Shown here one piece after another: positions 11,770-23,356 of a DNA stretch of 64,000 nt (position 1 is its first letter; the number at the start of each line of letters is the position of its first letter). Below the pieces are notes generated by a model. It was not told where the DNA came from. It made no database searches and saw only the letters and a list, made by a program, of their open reading frames with translations. The stretch is from Cunninghamia lanceolata (lineage: Eukaryota > Streptophyta > Pinopsida > Cupressales > Cupressaceae), in NCBI GenBank assembly GCA_027924645.1, contig BSBN01000809.1, positions 44,918,001 through 44,982,000 of the forward strand. The letters are read 5' to 3'. The position numbers and the translations under genes were made by a program.

Positions 11770-12934
11770 AAATGAAACTAACTGTCTTGAAAGATATGAA
11801 GAAATCACTTAAGAGTTCTTAATCCCAAGTTTCTATATGGTTAGGTCTTGACCTTGTGGCCAATTCAGTAGATTGATGTGAAACTATAATATTCAAGGGG
11901 CCTTACTTGATTTAAGATGATCTATGACTCACTGGACTCAAATTATGCAAACTGCTGTGAAAACAACCAAATTATTCATTCCTTTGCATAAATTTACTAC
12001 TATATCACAAAGCTTTGTATGATTTATGATGAAACAAGATTTTCTTTTCAAACTACTATGAAAATTGTCAAATATTAATAGAATTCTTCATACTTCCTTC
12101 AAATGTAAGATAATTTTCTTAAAATCTCTATGTTGAGCTAATTATTTCAAATGTTTAGGGAAAAGTTAGAGAAAATCAAATTGAACATCACTTTACTACA
12201 GGATCTAAATGCTCTGTTATCTACGTTGTAAGAAATACGTCAAACTTGAACAAATCAACAAATTAAATCTCCAAATGTGAAGCCCTGAGTATTTTATTGA
12301 ACACACATCCAAGATTGTAAGCTTTTAAAGAGGTAGTACATTCAAATATAAGTAAAAGTTAGAAAACACTCAGAAAATAGATGTAGAATCCCAAATTTAC
12401 TTGTATTTAAAGTACACAGTCATGTATGGTTTACAATGTATGAATAACCAATTTGTTTCATTAATCAAATCAACAGAAAACTTACAAACATCTTACAGAT
12501 ACAATAAGGAAGCTAGACACTCAGTGCATTCCTTAGTGTAGACACAGGCGACCTCCTTCTACTCTAAACTAAAATACTCCTCTATTTAAAATGTTCAAAC
12601 ACATTACAAGTGCAAGCTATACTTCATAAATCCCTATGTAAGTAATATACAAATAGCAAAGCCTCTTATATAGAGTTTGAAGCTGCATTTTGCTATGACT
12701 ACAAAACAATCTATGGTCATGATCCATCCATTCTTAATTAAGGGTATACATTTGTCTCTAACCGTTTCTCAAAATATCTTAAAGGTATCTTTTCTACCTG
12801 AAAGGATGTCATTAGAATCTTTTCAAAAAATAAGATTCCCCTCCTTTGACTTCTGCTTTCCTATAGACTTTGCCCGCAGATACCCTTTCACTTTGACTCT
12901 TTCAATAGTATTATTTGATCCCTTTAACATTTTC
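11770..12934. other. Non-coding tail downstream of the giant antisense ORF
   Basis: AT-rich sequence with no convincing gene. It would be the 3' untranslated region of the 17165-12935 ORF. The + strand ORF at 12677-13066 is a frame shadow of that gene's end. Confidence 0.5.
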
Positions 12935-15900
12935 TTACTCCTTCAAATATGTTTTGAAACTATTAAAGACACCTTCTATAAAGGTGAGATCTCCTCCTGG
13001 ACTCTTTGTCCATACATATTCTTGCATTATAACCCCTTCTTTCAATTTATTTTCTTCTTTATCTGAACCTTCACTCTTCTTCTTGTATTTCTTCATCTTG
13101 GCATTTTCCTCCATCAATGAATCAATCATTTGTTTACTTAGATATGCCTCTGGATTCTCCATACATGGTGTAAAAATGGCATTGAATTCCGTTAATGCCC
13201 TTTGAAGTTCATATGCTGGCATATCCATACATTCATGATCTAAAATATTTTCAACTATCCTCTTGTGCATCATGATCATGTTGTCTACCTTTTCCTCTAA
13301 ACCTTGAGTGACTATGATGCCCCTTCTGAGATTAGCTTCCTCAAATCTCAATTCCAACTTTGCCTGTGGCACTTGATTTGCCATTAAAGGGGTAATTACT
13401 CCATTTATTAGTTCCTCTACTCTCCTCAATTTCTTCTAGTTGTTCCAATTCAAATTTGCACTCTTCTCTTCTAAATTGACCATTATATACAAGCATACTG
13501 CATTTATTCTTTTCTATTGTAGCTAGTTCCCATCCTGTCACTGCTTGTTTAATTACTTCTTCCCCTTCTTGCATGAAGTCCTTCAACCATTCTTCAAAAA
13601 AATTGGCTTTAAGCCTCTTATTTTCCATAACTTTTACTGCAATATCACTAGGCAATTCTGGCACTATTGTATTGGGATCAAATATCCCCCTAATGAATTG
13701 TTGTAATTGGATAATGTTTCCTTTCAAATATTCATGTTTATCTTTATCCTTAACATTTCTGTTGTAACTTGATGCATATCCTCCCATTCAGTTATGTGTT
13801 GTTCTCTTGTTGTATGCCCTAGGTCAAAATTGAGTATTTTATATTCATCTAAGGCTATTTCTCCTTTCGCCTTCTCCTTTGGTGGTATAGCTAGGTTCAA
13901 TGTTCTAGATCCATCTGGACCCCTTTGTATGGCTAACATGGATCTAGCCTTTCTCCTTTCTTTCCTTGGCGTTGTATCGCCCAATAGACTTTTGATGTCT
14001 ATAAGTACTAATTGTATCTCCACCTTTTCTTTCATTACCTCTACACCTAACCATGTTGGAACTTCTTTTGTGCCTTCAGCAGTCTTTTCTTCATTAATTA
14101 CCTCTTCCTAAGGTCTTTTTGCTTCTCCTTGCTCTTGTTGTTGTTGTTGTTGTTCCTGTTGCTGTTGTGGAGGAGGCTGCTGTTGAGGGGCTACTTCTTG
14201 TATCATTGGATCATTCTGTTGTTTAGATTCACCCTCATTTTCTTCCTCTTCAATTTATGTATCCCCTCCATCTTCATCCTCTTCCTCAGGACCTTCCTTC
14301 CTTGATGATTCCTTTTCTTGGTCCTCCTCTTTATTTGTTTTTTCTACATTTGTCATGTCTATATCTTCTGCTTGTTTTTCAGTTTTACCTTCATCAATAT
14401 TTTCAGTGTTTTCTTTGCCTTCAGGTTTATTTGCTACATCTTCTGTAGTTTCACCTTCCTTTTGTACCTTTGCAGACATGCTAATTTGCTCTATATGTGA
14501 AGGTGAGCCCCTCATTATATCAGCCCCTTTTATTTCATTTTCATGTTCCTTTCTACTTTCTGTATTCTTTTCCTCTTCACTTTGCTCTCCATACATATTT
14601 AGAATGTTTAATACATCTACACCTAAAGTACCAACTCCTGTTTCTTCCTTAGCATGAGTAGGTGTTTCCTTTACTGCTTCCTCAAGGGCATCTTTTTTTT
14701 TCAGACTCCTCAATTTTATGTGCTTCATCTTGCACATCGTTTATTATTTTAGGAGAAACCAGGGTACCAAATGGATCTACTATTCCTGATTTTTCTTGTA
14801 CCCTTTCTTTTTCAGATACTGAGCCTTGTTCAATTTCCATCTCAGCCTAAGTGTCCTGCTCCTCTTCTTCACTTAGAAATTCACTCGATTCTTCTTCCTC
14901 AATTCCAACTTCTTTTCTTGAATCCATCTCTTTCTCTTCACCTTCACTACTGTCATCTATGATGTGGATAGTCTCAGTGACTTGTTTGGCTTCATGCACT
15001 TTTGACCCTTGCAGCATTTCTCCAGCCAATTCTATCTTTACCTGAGCATATGCTTGTGTTTTTTCTACTAAGGTGGATGCACCAGGTATATCACTCAACT
15101 TAGCACCTACGTGTAGTGCTCCTATGACTTCACTCTTTTTTGAAGTTTCCCCTTTTGATATGCTAACTGGTATTGCTTTCCTGACCTTCTGTCCTGTTAT
15201 TTCTTTGGAGGCCTGTGCTTCTTCTGTACTAATATCATGGCTTAATGATTTTGCCTCCAAAAATGTGCCAGATGATGCTGGTACTATCACTCCCAATGCA
15301 TAAGGATCCATCAGAGTAGCATTTTTATCCTTCTCCACTATTTTGGCTTCCACAATCTTTCTTTTCTTTTCATAGAAGCATTAGAGATCATCACTATGCT
15401 CTCTTACTCTCTTTTTCCCTTTCTTTGGATATGTGATCTCCACTCCTTTAGCTTTACTATCTTTTAACCATGTTTTTGAAAATAAGATGCCTGGTTTGGA
15501 CAATGTGTCCAAAGATGTGTTCCACAGTTGTGACCAATCAGGCTCTCCAATAGGAGCAAGCCTGGCACTTTCATAACTGTGGTGTAGCAATTTATCATAT
15601 TCTTTAACCTCTGGGGGAACATATATATCTCCCATAGACCTTGTTTGATCAACTATTAATATTTTATGAGCCCTCTTTCTTACCTCTTTATCATTCTTAC
15701 AGTCTGATCAAAAGTCTTCAATATGTATTTGATGTTTGAACTTTGAATCAATTGCATTTTGAATTCTATGAAAGGGATCAAACCTTCGAGCCAACTCAAA
15801 CTCTTCAAATCCATAATACCTCAACTCTCTTTCTGAGTAACTAACAACCTCTTCACCATAGTATGAGTTCCTACCAATTGCCCAAGGTAACTTAAGATTT

Positions 15901-17165
15901 CCTCTGTTAAACTTCTTCTTGTACATTTTAAAGGCATCCAAATTCTGCCTTGAGAACTCTAGAACAATCAATTTATTGGAAGGATACCTAGGTAGCATGA
16001 AAGGTTTTCCTTCAAATCCCTCAGTTCTGATATAGGTAAAATTCTGAAATTGAATATACCAGGTACTGTGCAGACCAATTGTATCCTCTACATCTTGAGA
16101 CAATCTCTTATCTGGTTCTTCCCTTAAAATTCTAACCATGTATGTATAGAACACATCATTTATTAGAGCATACTTCCTTAATGCATTTTCTTCCTATAAA
16201 TCAAGGTAATGTTCATATCCTAGCTTCTGATCTAGACCATTTCCTAAGGTTCCAACCCTGTCTATCCCATGTATGAATGGTTGAATCTCTATTGCACATG
16301 AATATAATAAGTATGAAGACAAATAGAAAGGCATCAGCTTTTGCTTCCTTAGCATCGCCTATTTCCATATGGCTATGCTTATAGCCTTAGCCAAGTGAAT
16401 TTGTCCTTGCTCTTTCTTTGCTTCCCTCATGAACTAGATGACAGTAAACATCCATGGCTCACACTTAGTGCCATCTCTCAATCCCACTAATCTACTTAAC
16501 ATTGTAATCATCAAGTATATTTCTTCTTTAAAGTATATTCTCTGTAGATTCTTGTACACTCTTGCCACAACTTTGGGTTTATTTTCTATGCTGTATCAAC
16601 TGTAGAAGATCTTGCTTCTACAATCCCTCTCATTGCTGTTGAAATCTTCATTGTATTGATCTATATCAATATCCACCATTTTCTCATGTATTTCCAAACC
16701 AAATGTTCTTGCAATCCCTTCCGTGGATAAGTCTGTAATGAGTCTATCATGGAAGATTATTTTCCTGGTAGCTAGGTCATACAAGTATATGCAATCCAGA
16801 CACAAATCCCTAGCTTCCATAGCCAACGAAAAACCCGCAGCCCTATACAATGCACTCTCCCATATACACCTCATGTCAGGTGTAGCGTCAACAGCTGTGA
16901 TCTTCTGTAAAACATCATTCACATCATAGCTCCCAATGTTGGTGTTTGTCCCTACTCCAGTGTAACTGATCAATGAAGGGTACCCTCTATGTAGTGGTAG
17001 CTCTTCCTTTTCTATTTCTTTGCATGGCTTCCTCTCTTTTTTAACTTCACCGCATGTATCTACCTTTTTCTGCTTTGGGGCCATCCTGTAAAAATGCATC
17101 TTTTTAACTTTTCGTTTTACCTTCTTACCTAGGGTTTTACTATGAATTTTTTGTTTTTTTACCAT
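12935..17165 (-). pseudogene. Giant unknown ORF A (about 1,400 codons), broken
   Basis: I do not recognise this protein. One minus-strand frame runs from the ATG at 17165 to about 14850 with at least six stops (near 16596, 16434, 16350, 16195, 15708 and 15381). A frame change near 14850 is followed by two more near 14000 and 13450, to an end about 12935. Architecture: Lys-rich start (MVKKQKIHSKTLGKKVKRK), globular region to about residue 500 (LSTEGIARTFGL near 16700; IHLAKAIS, MPFYLSSYLLY near 16330; YYGEEVVSYSERELRYYGFEEF near 15850), an acidic Glu/Lys/Thr-rich middle (15350-14255), a Gln run (about 14180-14140) and a helical charged C-terminus. It shares this plan and a motif with ORF B at 47608-50796. 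Probably a transposon-borne gene. Confidence 0.6.
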
Positions 17166-17639
17166 TTTACCCTAACCCCTGTTTGTCTTTTCCGTTTTGA
17201 CTTTCACATTTGTTTAACCCAACCCAGCTAATTAACAATTGAACACAGTAATTTAATGAATGTTTACATTTCAAAATGAAATTACTAAAATTTACTTGCA
17301 TTTTCATTAACTGAACTATAATGGTGAAAAAAATAAATACATGTATCCTTTGACAGCTCAACCTTACGTCATTGACTTACTTTACCATTTTTACTTCGTT
17401 CCAGCCTCTGGAATTCAGTTACACAATGAATTTTGTTCAATTTCTATAGCAATTCTTCTTTCTGCAATTTTTTAATTTTGACAATACAAATCTGAAAGAA
17501 AAATAACTTTAAATTTACCCTAACCCGTTGAATTTTACTCTTTTGGGTGTTAGCTCGGCATTAATTACAACAATTAATGCACCTACAACTTTGGCTTTTT
17601 ATTTCAGCATTTTGTTTTAAACTTCTATCCTTTAGTTTA
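17166..17639. other. Upstream flank of giant ORF A
   Basis: No gene seen. On the minus strand this is immediately 5' of the ORF A start; T-rich, probably leader or promoter. The antisense ORF 17167-17361 has no recognisable domain. Confidence 0.35.
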
Positions 17640-20220
17640 TTTCTTGCATACATCGCGTTTTCTTGTATCTTTCTTTGTATATTGTTCTTTGTATGTCCCC
17701 CTTGTATCTTTTCAATATACAAACATATATGCAATGAGCCATAACCAATGTTAACTCCTTTTCCTTTATTCCATGTTTGTACCTTTGATTTGTATATCAC
17801 AATGCATATGACATAGATCCAAGTACACATACAAACAACCCATACAAACCTCCTTTTACCTTTTATCTTTCCGTCGATGTCTTTTATTTCCTTGTATATC
17901 AGAGATGTATATTATTAACATACAATTACCCCAAACATACAAACCTTTTTCTTTATTTAACTTCTTTTCAAATCCGTCTTGCATCTTTTGTTTGTATCCT
18001 TTCTTGTATGTCGGCTTGTATATTTGTCTGTTGATACAATTGGTGCAGGAGCACTATGACATCTAGGTTTTACTTGATCTTCAAGTAGTTTGTTTTGTTT
18101 AAATAAGGTCCTTGAGACCATTCAATGTTGTAATAAGGCTTGGATGCCATGCTTGTAAGGGACTATGTCCAAATGTCTAAAATCTACTCTCATGTTGTAA
18201 GTCCTAAGAAGGACAGTCATATTGTATAAGGTAGTCATGTGTTTCCTTAAGTTTGTAGCCTTCCTAAAGTGTGTAGGAGGCAATCCTCTTAGTTGGAAGT
18301 ATGTCAAATGCTAGAAGACATGTTAGAACCTTGTCCAAGGTTAACCAAATATTAGAAAGCATCATTTAGACACAAAACTGTCGATATAGTCCTAAAGAGG
18401 ACAGTTACAAGACTGTAAACAGTTGTAGGCCGGGCAGTTGTTGGTTTGGGGACAGTTTTCTACACCCCCCCATCAGTTCAACTATCCAAAAATCATGTAG
18501 AAGGCATTGGGGTAGGCTTCAAAAAGCCTTGAGACTATTCATTTTGGAAGTGTGAAGGAAGGTTGAAGTGTAATGAAATAAAGAAACTATTTTCCTGCAT
18601 TTTTTTTGTGTTTTCATTATTGTTTTCTACCGTACCTGACCCTGTATAGACTTGTCATAGCACATGAGCACATTGGATTGTTAGTGGATTGAAGTACCTT
18701 TGTTTTGAATCTTGCTTGGGGTCTTGACAATAAACTAGGTGGGAGAAACCGTTGTTTTGTTCTAGGCTGTCCTAAACCCTAAGTTAGGGTTTTTCTGAGT
18801 AGTCTGATGGTTTTTCTTCATTCCACTGATCTTTTCTATTTGTGATTAGTGGAATGGAATGTATACTAGTTAGGCCAGAGGTTTGTGAAGGTTGCAGAGG
18901 CAGGAGAATGGTGTAGGGTGAGTTTGTCATATAGATGACTCTATAGCATCATGTGTTGGCCCTTAGAGAAGGACAACAATAGCTAGGTGAAGACCACTGA
19001 CCGTGGAAGTGGAGATGTTGTGAAATGCCAGTCATTGTCAATGATGCAAGATGCCCCTGGATCTAGCAATGATCCTATATGGAGAGATCCTCTAAGGAAT
19101 CAATCCTCTCTGCCTGTTGATTGCTGACTTTGCCAGTCCTCTTGGAGACAGTCACTACAAAGAAGGTAGTAGGTTTGGTTGTCATGTTATTGATTTGTCA
19201 ATGAAGACATTAGGTGCTTGGTAAGTTATTGAATTGGTATTCTGCAATGAGATTGAGTTTGTGTTGATGGAAATCATCCCAAGGAGGATGCTGTGACTGT
19301 GAAGTAGAGATATTGTGTGACTGTCTTTAGAAGACATTATTGAAGACTGCTGTCCTGCAGACCCTGCACAGTGGGCTGGATGAAATACTGAATGGAGTTA
19401 GGCATCTTGGGATAGGTGTCCTGGAGTCCTCTCACCTTGTGTCATGAACAAGTATAAGTTGTTGTGTTAAAGCCTTTCATCATGAGAAGTTTTGAAAATA
19501 GTGAACCTTGAGAGAATGGTTCCATTGAAGTTTTGAAGTATGCTTCTACTATCCTAGATGCTCTGCATTAACAATACAACCCTGAGATACAATCTGCGGG
19601 ACCCACTTTACTTTCCCACTTGTATCTCAATGATACAACACTACTTGTATCTATCATTATATACAAGCCTCAATATATGTAAACTCCTTTGTATAATCAT
19701 TCCGAACTCCTTGTCTTTTATAAACCCCATTTCATAACTCTTCAGCTCCACATATGTATATAAAGTGAATGCATATTTCAATATACATTAAGGTACGATG
19801 CATCACTTATATCAGATTTTAATTATTTTTGACTTCCATGCTATATGTATATCGAAAGGTATAAACCCGAAGCATACAACATAAAAACCGCGAAACATAC
19901 CTCAATAAAACCAAATTTCATATTCTCTTCAGGTCTGTGATATGTATATCATGTTGTATATCACCTTGTATCTTTCTTTTTGCCAAACATACAACTCGAT
20001 ATACAACCAATGGAGCTAACCAATTATCTATTTTACTTCCAAATCCTATCGGGTCTGGCTTGTATGTAAAGAATAAAACATTAACAATATGCATACAAGT
20101 ATAATGAATCATAAACCTGACAACTCTATGCGACTAGTACAATGACTCCACATACAAACAACCTTGTATATGCAACATACAAACCTTCCTATAATGCATT
20201 TTACCAAGAAACACGCATAT
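17640..20220. repeat. Region dense in TTGTAT/ATACAA hexamers, split by an insertion
   Basis: Between 17640 and 18040 and again between 19571 and 20220 the hexamers TTGTAT and ATACAA (often within CTTGTATC, TTGTATATC or CATACAAACC) recur every 15-40 bases in both orientations. The 1.5 kb between (18041-19570) lacks them. Dispersed short motifs in both orientations near one end of an element are typical of subterminal transposase-binding repeats, but they could also be regulatory sites upstream of ORF A. Confidence 0.55.
18041..19570. mobile_element. 1.53-kb insertion flanked by ACAAT duplication
   Basis: The segment starts TGGTGCAGGAGC and ends CTCTGCATTA. It is flanked by ACAAT at 18036-18040 and 19571-19575 (alternatively ATACAA at 18034 and 19574). 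The first bases and the reverse complement of the last bases are similar (TGGTGCAGGAGCA, ATCTAGG against TAATGCAGAGCATCTAGG), which suggests short terminal inverted repeats; a solo LTR beginning TG is the alternative. No protein domain is visible; the antisense ORF at 18122-18307 is not convincing. Confidence 0.5.
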
Positions 20221-20472
20221 CTTGTAGAATATTGGGAATTTTGAAATGGTTAAAAAAGCAACCCTTATTCATTTTTGACAAAGAATTCACCCCTATTCTA
20301 CTCTAGTACTTAATGCTCATTTTTTTTCAATTTTCAGCAAGGTTTGTACCCTTTACCTCCTTTTCCCTTTTACCACCAAGCAGACCCACACACAAGAAAG
20401 AAAAAGCCACAGCCACAGCAGGGGTCCTCATTTTTCTAAGTAAAGTGAGGCGTGTTGTGAGCATCATGACAA

Positions 20473-20845
20473 TTTAAGGGAAAATCATCTTTTGGACAAG
20501 CTTTCTTTATGTCCCTAAAATCAAGACATATCTAAATTTTTCTATTCTTTAAAATTGGGACAATGTTTGACACCCAACTTCAATAGTCTACTAGTTTGAT
20601 AAAGGCTACATTCAGCAGTTTCTTCAATTCTTCTTTTACCATTTTAGCTACCTAAGGTTTTATGGGCCTCAATATTTTCTTTATGTGTTTTGCATTAGGC
20701 TTGGTTACTAAATTGTTCACCACATTTTTTGGGTCTTGCCCGAGCATGTCTGAATATGTCCAAGAAAAGACATCGGAATATTCAATAAGAAATTCAATGT
20801 ATTCTTCCAATTCCTCATCATCTAATTATCCTCTAAATTTCAGCA
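20473..20845 (-). pseudogene. Linker and RT N-terminus of gypsy element 2
   Basis: On the minus strand this reads EYIEFLIEYSDVFSWTYSDM (the FAWSYEDMPG motif before gypsy RT), then QDPKNVVNNLVTKPNAKHIKK, SWVSNIVPILKNRKI and DFRDIKKACPKDDFPL. These are the first blocks of Ty3/gypsy RT with small frame breaks and stops. The reading stops at FPL and is continued at 11735 by INTSID. The two pieces together make one RT. Confidence 0.85.
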
Positions 20846-21204
20846 TTCTTGGCTCCTCAGGGGTTCCTACATTGACATCAATGGTGTCTCTGGTTAGTGA
20901 CAGATGTCCCTCTTCACATTTTTGAGGTGCAAGTGGTAAATCTAAATTTCCCTCGATCTAGAGGATTTTTTTCTCTCTTCCAAAATAATCATTTGGATGG
21001 GGAAGGAGCATGTATCCTTTCTTGTGGTACACTCTCGGGAGCCCATCATAAGCATGTAAATATTCTAGGATGGCTTCATCATTTTCAACATAATCCTAAC
21101 TTGGCTTCTCTATTTGGTCTGCGATGTAGTCTAAGATGTTTGGTAATTCTTCACTTTCAAATAGTAGTTCTCCTCAGATTGACACAATGAACTCTGAGTT
21201 CTAG
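20846..21204 (-). other. Spacer between aRNH and RT of gypsy element 2
   Basis: Degraded coding sequence on the minus strand. It includes ELLFESEELPNILDYIADQI and AYDGLPRVYHKKGYMLLPHP, which resemble the acidic linker of Tat polyproteins. No separate gene is present. Confidence 0.5.
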
Positions 21205-21650
21205 AGTTGAGGATGAGGTGAAAATTGGTCAATCGAGGTGGCCATTGAGTCTGCGACTTGTTTCTCTTCCCTGGGTATGGCTCTTATGGAAAAGAAGTCA
21301 AAGAATTGAACCAACTTTCTAATAGTTTCTTTGTATGGCCGTAGTTCTTATTTTGTATCATAATTTTCCCAAAAGTAGAGATCTTCTTGATTCCCATCCT
21401 CATGGCTAGCATAACTCCTAGGGATAGGGCTTTGTATTTAGCAATGTCATTTGTATAGAAAAAATCAAGTCTAAATCCTAAAGGGAGAACTTTCCCCTTT
21501 GGCGAGGTGAGTATTATTCCCTTCCTACCCCCATTTTACAACATGCAACATCAAAGTGGAGACTCCATAAATCTTGAATGTTTTGTGGCTTCGATGTTTC
21601 TCTCAATTCATAAGTTGATTTTCACTTTTCCTCCCCTTCTATGATTTCTA
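21205..21650 (-). pseudogene. aRNH located upstream of RT in gypsy element 2
   Basis: On the minus strand the segment encodes LHFDVACCKMGVGRE (the first catalytic Asp in HFD), FFYTNDIAKYKALSLGVML (the NNIAEYEAL block, with Glu changed to Lys), a damaged GDS block (FGKIMI-like), ELRPYKETIRKLVQFFDFF and IPREEKQVADSMATS (last Asp). This is the second-RNase-H signature of Tat elements. It sits 5' of RT here, whereas in element 1 it sits 3' of RNase H. That position explains why element 2 has no aRNH between RNase H and integrase. Frameshifts and stops are present. Confidence 0.75.
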
Positions 21651-21741
21651 TTGTCCCAATCAAGAGATTTTTAATGTCATACCTGTCCATGCAAGGGATG
21701 GCTATTAATTTAAATGGAGCATGAGACTTGGTGGTGTGGTG

Positions 21742-23297
21742 TGTTGCAAGTATGTGCTAATCAATTTTGTCATTGATGTCAACATGTTTGTGTTGTCATT
21801 GGTGTCAAATGTATCTTCTGTTGTTGTAGTTGCTAATTGATTAAATTGTCATGTTAAGATGATTTGAATGCCTTATAGATGTGTTGAAGATGATAAGAAT
21901 ATCTATTCCTAATGTTTGATGTCCAAGTGCTTTTGAGAAAATTTGATAAATACTGAAGACAATGTTGTGAAGAAGTATTTTGGCTTGCAGGATACTGTCT
22001 AAGTTCTTGGTCCACATTTCTTATATGTTGAAGATTAGAGTGTGAGATTTAGATATGTTTTAGAGAATTGTTTGAAGATGCTAAATCCAAAATTTGGTGG
22101 TCCAGATCACTATGTAGTAGAAGTTATGTTCACTAGTTTGAAGATTGTATTTGATAGAGTTTCTCAGTTGTACAGAGGTGTCTGGGAGAAAGTATTTTTC
22201 TCTGCCTTTCTCCACAGAGTGGTTCTTGGTGATGCAGTTCTAGACATAAGTTTACAAGGTCCTTAGCTATCTTCATTCCAAAGCATTTGTGATTTGGTGC
22301 TCTGGAAAGCAAGTTATTGATTAGTCGAGTTCGACAGTGTTTGTTGTGAGCAGTTTGTGATCTGTCTTCAAGTGATATTTGTTGTCTTTAAGTGAGAATT
22401 GTTATGGCTAGATTTGTCAGCTCCTAGGTGATTTTATGTTGTTTGTGGATGTCTCCAGATTGTTTTGAAGGTGTGTACTTGATCTGCAAGCTATGATTAA
22501 GTTCTTGGAAGCGTATGCCTAAGTATTCTTGGTGTTTGCACAAGTTTGGCTGACTTGGTGCTAACACTCTTTGTAGATGTATTTTGTGGATTGTAGAAGT
22601 GTGTGAAGATGTATTTGGGTCCAAGCTAAGCTACAGAATGTTCTACCTTCATTCATTTGATTCACAAGATTGTTCAGGTCTAGACCTAATTTAAATTATG
22701 TATGTTTGCTGACCTTGGAGACTATTCCAAAGGTTGTAGATTGTATTGCTGACCTTGATGTATGTTCCAAGGTTGATGATTGGTATATATAAATGTAATA
22801 AATCTATGTGCAGTGTGTGTGTATGTGAGGATGTGAAGATAAAAGTGTTTTTGTTGTGAGGCAGCGAAGGTGATATGCATTGCATTTCATTGGAACTAAA
22901 CTCATGCATGTTGTAGATGCTATCATATCAATTCATAGTAGTGAACCACCCCTTGGTAGTGAGCCACCTTTTGGCAGTGAGACTTTTTGCAATGAACATT
23001 TTGGGTAGTGAGCCCTTTGGTAGTGAGCCTCTTTTGTTATTCGGTATTGTTACCACATTATATTGTGAGCTAACACAAACCATGTTTTTTCCCTTTTAGG
23101 GTTTTCCACGTAAAAATCTAGTGTTCACGTGTATATGGTGTTGATGTATTTAATTTTTTATCTACATTTCATGTTTAATATTCATAATAGATTAAGGGGT
23201 TAAAGTAAGTGAATGTGAATGTGATTTTGTTTAAGATAATTTAAGGTTTTTGATGCAACTGATTCACCCCCCTCTTAGTTGTCTTGTGCCTTGAACA
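21742..23297 (+). repeat. 5' LTR of copia element 3
   Basis: 1556 bp, TGTTGCAAG…CTTGAACA. It has a 3' counterpart at 58162-60870. The R/U5 part has a small tandem array of a motif like GGTAGTGAGCC (about 22943-23035), then GGGTTTTCCACGTAAAAATCTAGTG near 23098, a motif also seen in the other LTRs of the window. The ORF at 22042-22266 inside it is not a gene. Confidence 0.9.
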
Positions 23298-23299
23298 AT

Positions 23300-23311
23300 T
23301 GGTATTAGAGT
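23300..23311 (+). promoter_or_regulatory. Primer binding site (tRNA-iMet), mutated
   Basis: TGGTATTAGAGT lies two bases after the 5' LTR end. It matches the initiator-Met tRNA primer site TGGTATCAGAGC with two C-to-T changes. Confidence 0.85.
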
Positions 23312-23356
23312 GAGGGTTCCTTAGAAGAAAGCTTAATAGCTTAAGGTAGATCTAGA

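Larger units (their letters stand above)
11736..20472 (-). mobile_element. Insertion of unknown class with a giant antisense ORF
   Basis: This segment separates RT residues (…PKDDFPL at 20473, INTSID at 11735) that are adjacent in every gypsy RT, so it is an insertion. It contains a decayed ORF of about 4.2 kb (17165-12935), a region dense in TTGTAT/ATACAA hexamers (17640-20220) and a secondary insertion (18041-19570). The two ends share weak inverted similarity (TTGT, about ten bases, TCACAACA), but I find no convincing target-site duplication, no LTR pair and no pol. It could be a DNA transposon or a large retrotransposon derivative; the boundaries are good to about 10 bp. Confidence 0.55.

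Noticed and set aside
12677..13205. + strand ORFs of 129 and 96 codons
   Set aside because: Antisense shadows of the C-terminal part of giant ORF A; no domain, cysteine- and phenylalanine-rich as expected for such shadows.
14257..15303. Several + strand ORFs of 60-105 codons
   Set aside because: All are opposite the acidic region of ORF A and consist of Ser/Phe/Leu runs, the complement of Glu/Lys codons.
6834..18052. TGGTGCAGGAGC present both at 6834 and at 18041, possible shared primer site
   Set aside because: A 12-base match is expected by chance in 64 kb, and the first lies in the leader of the antisense PMD gene.
11736..20472. Interpretation of the insertion as an LTR retrotransposon with TG...CA ends
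   Set aside because: The two ends show no direct repeat to each other and the flanks show no matching 5-bp duplication.
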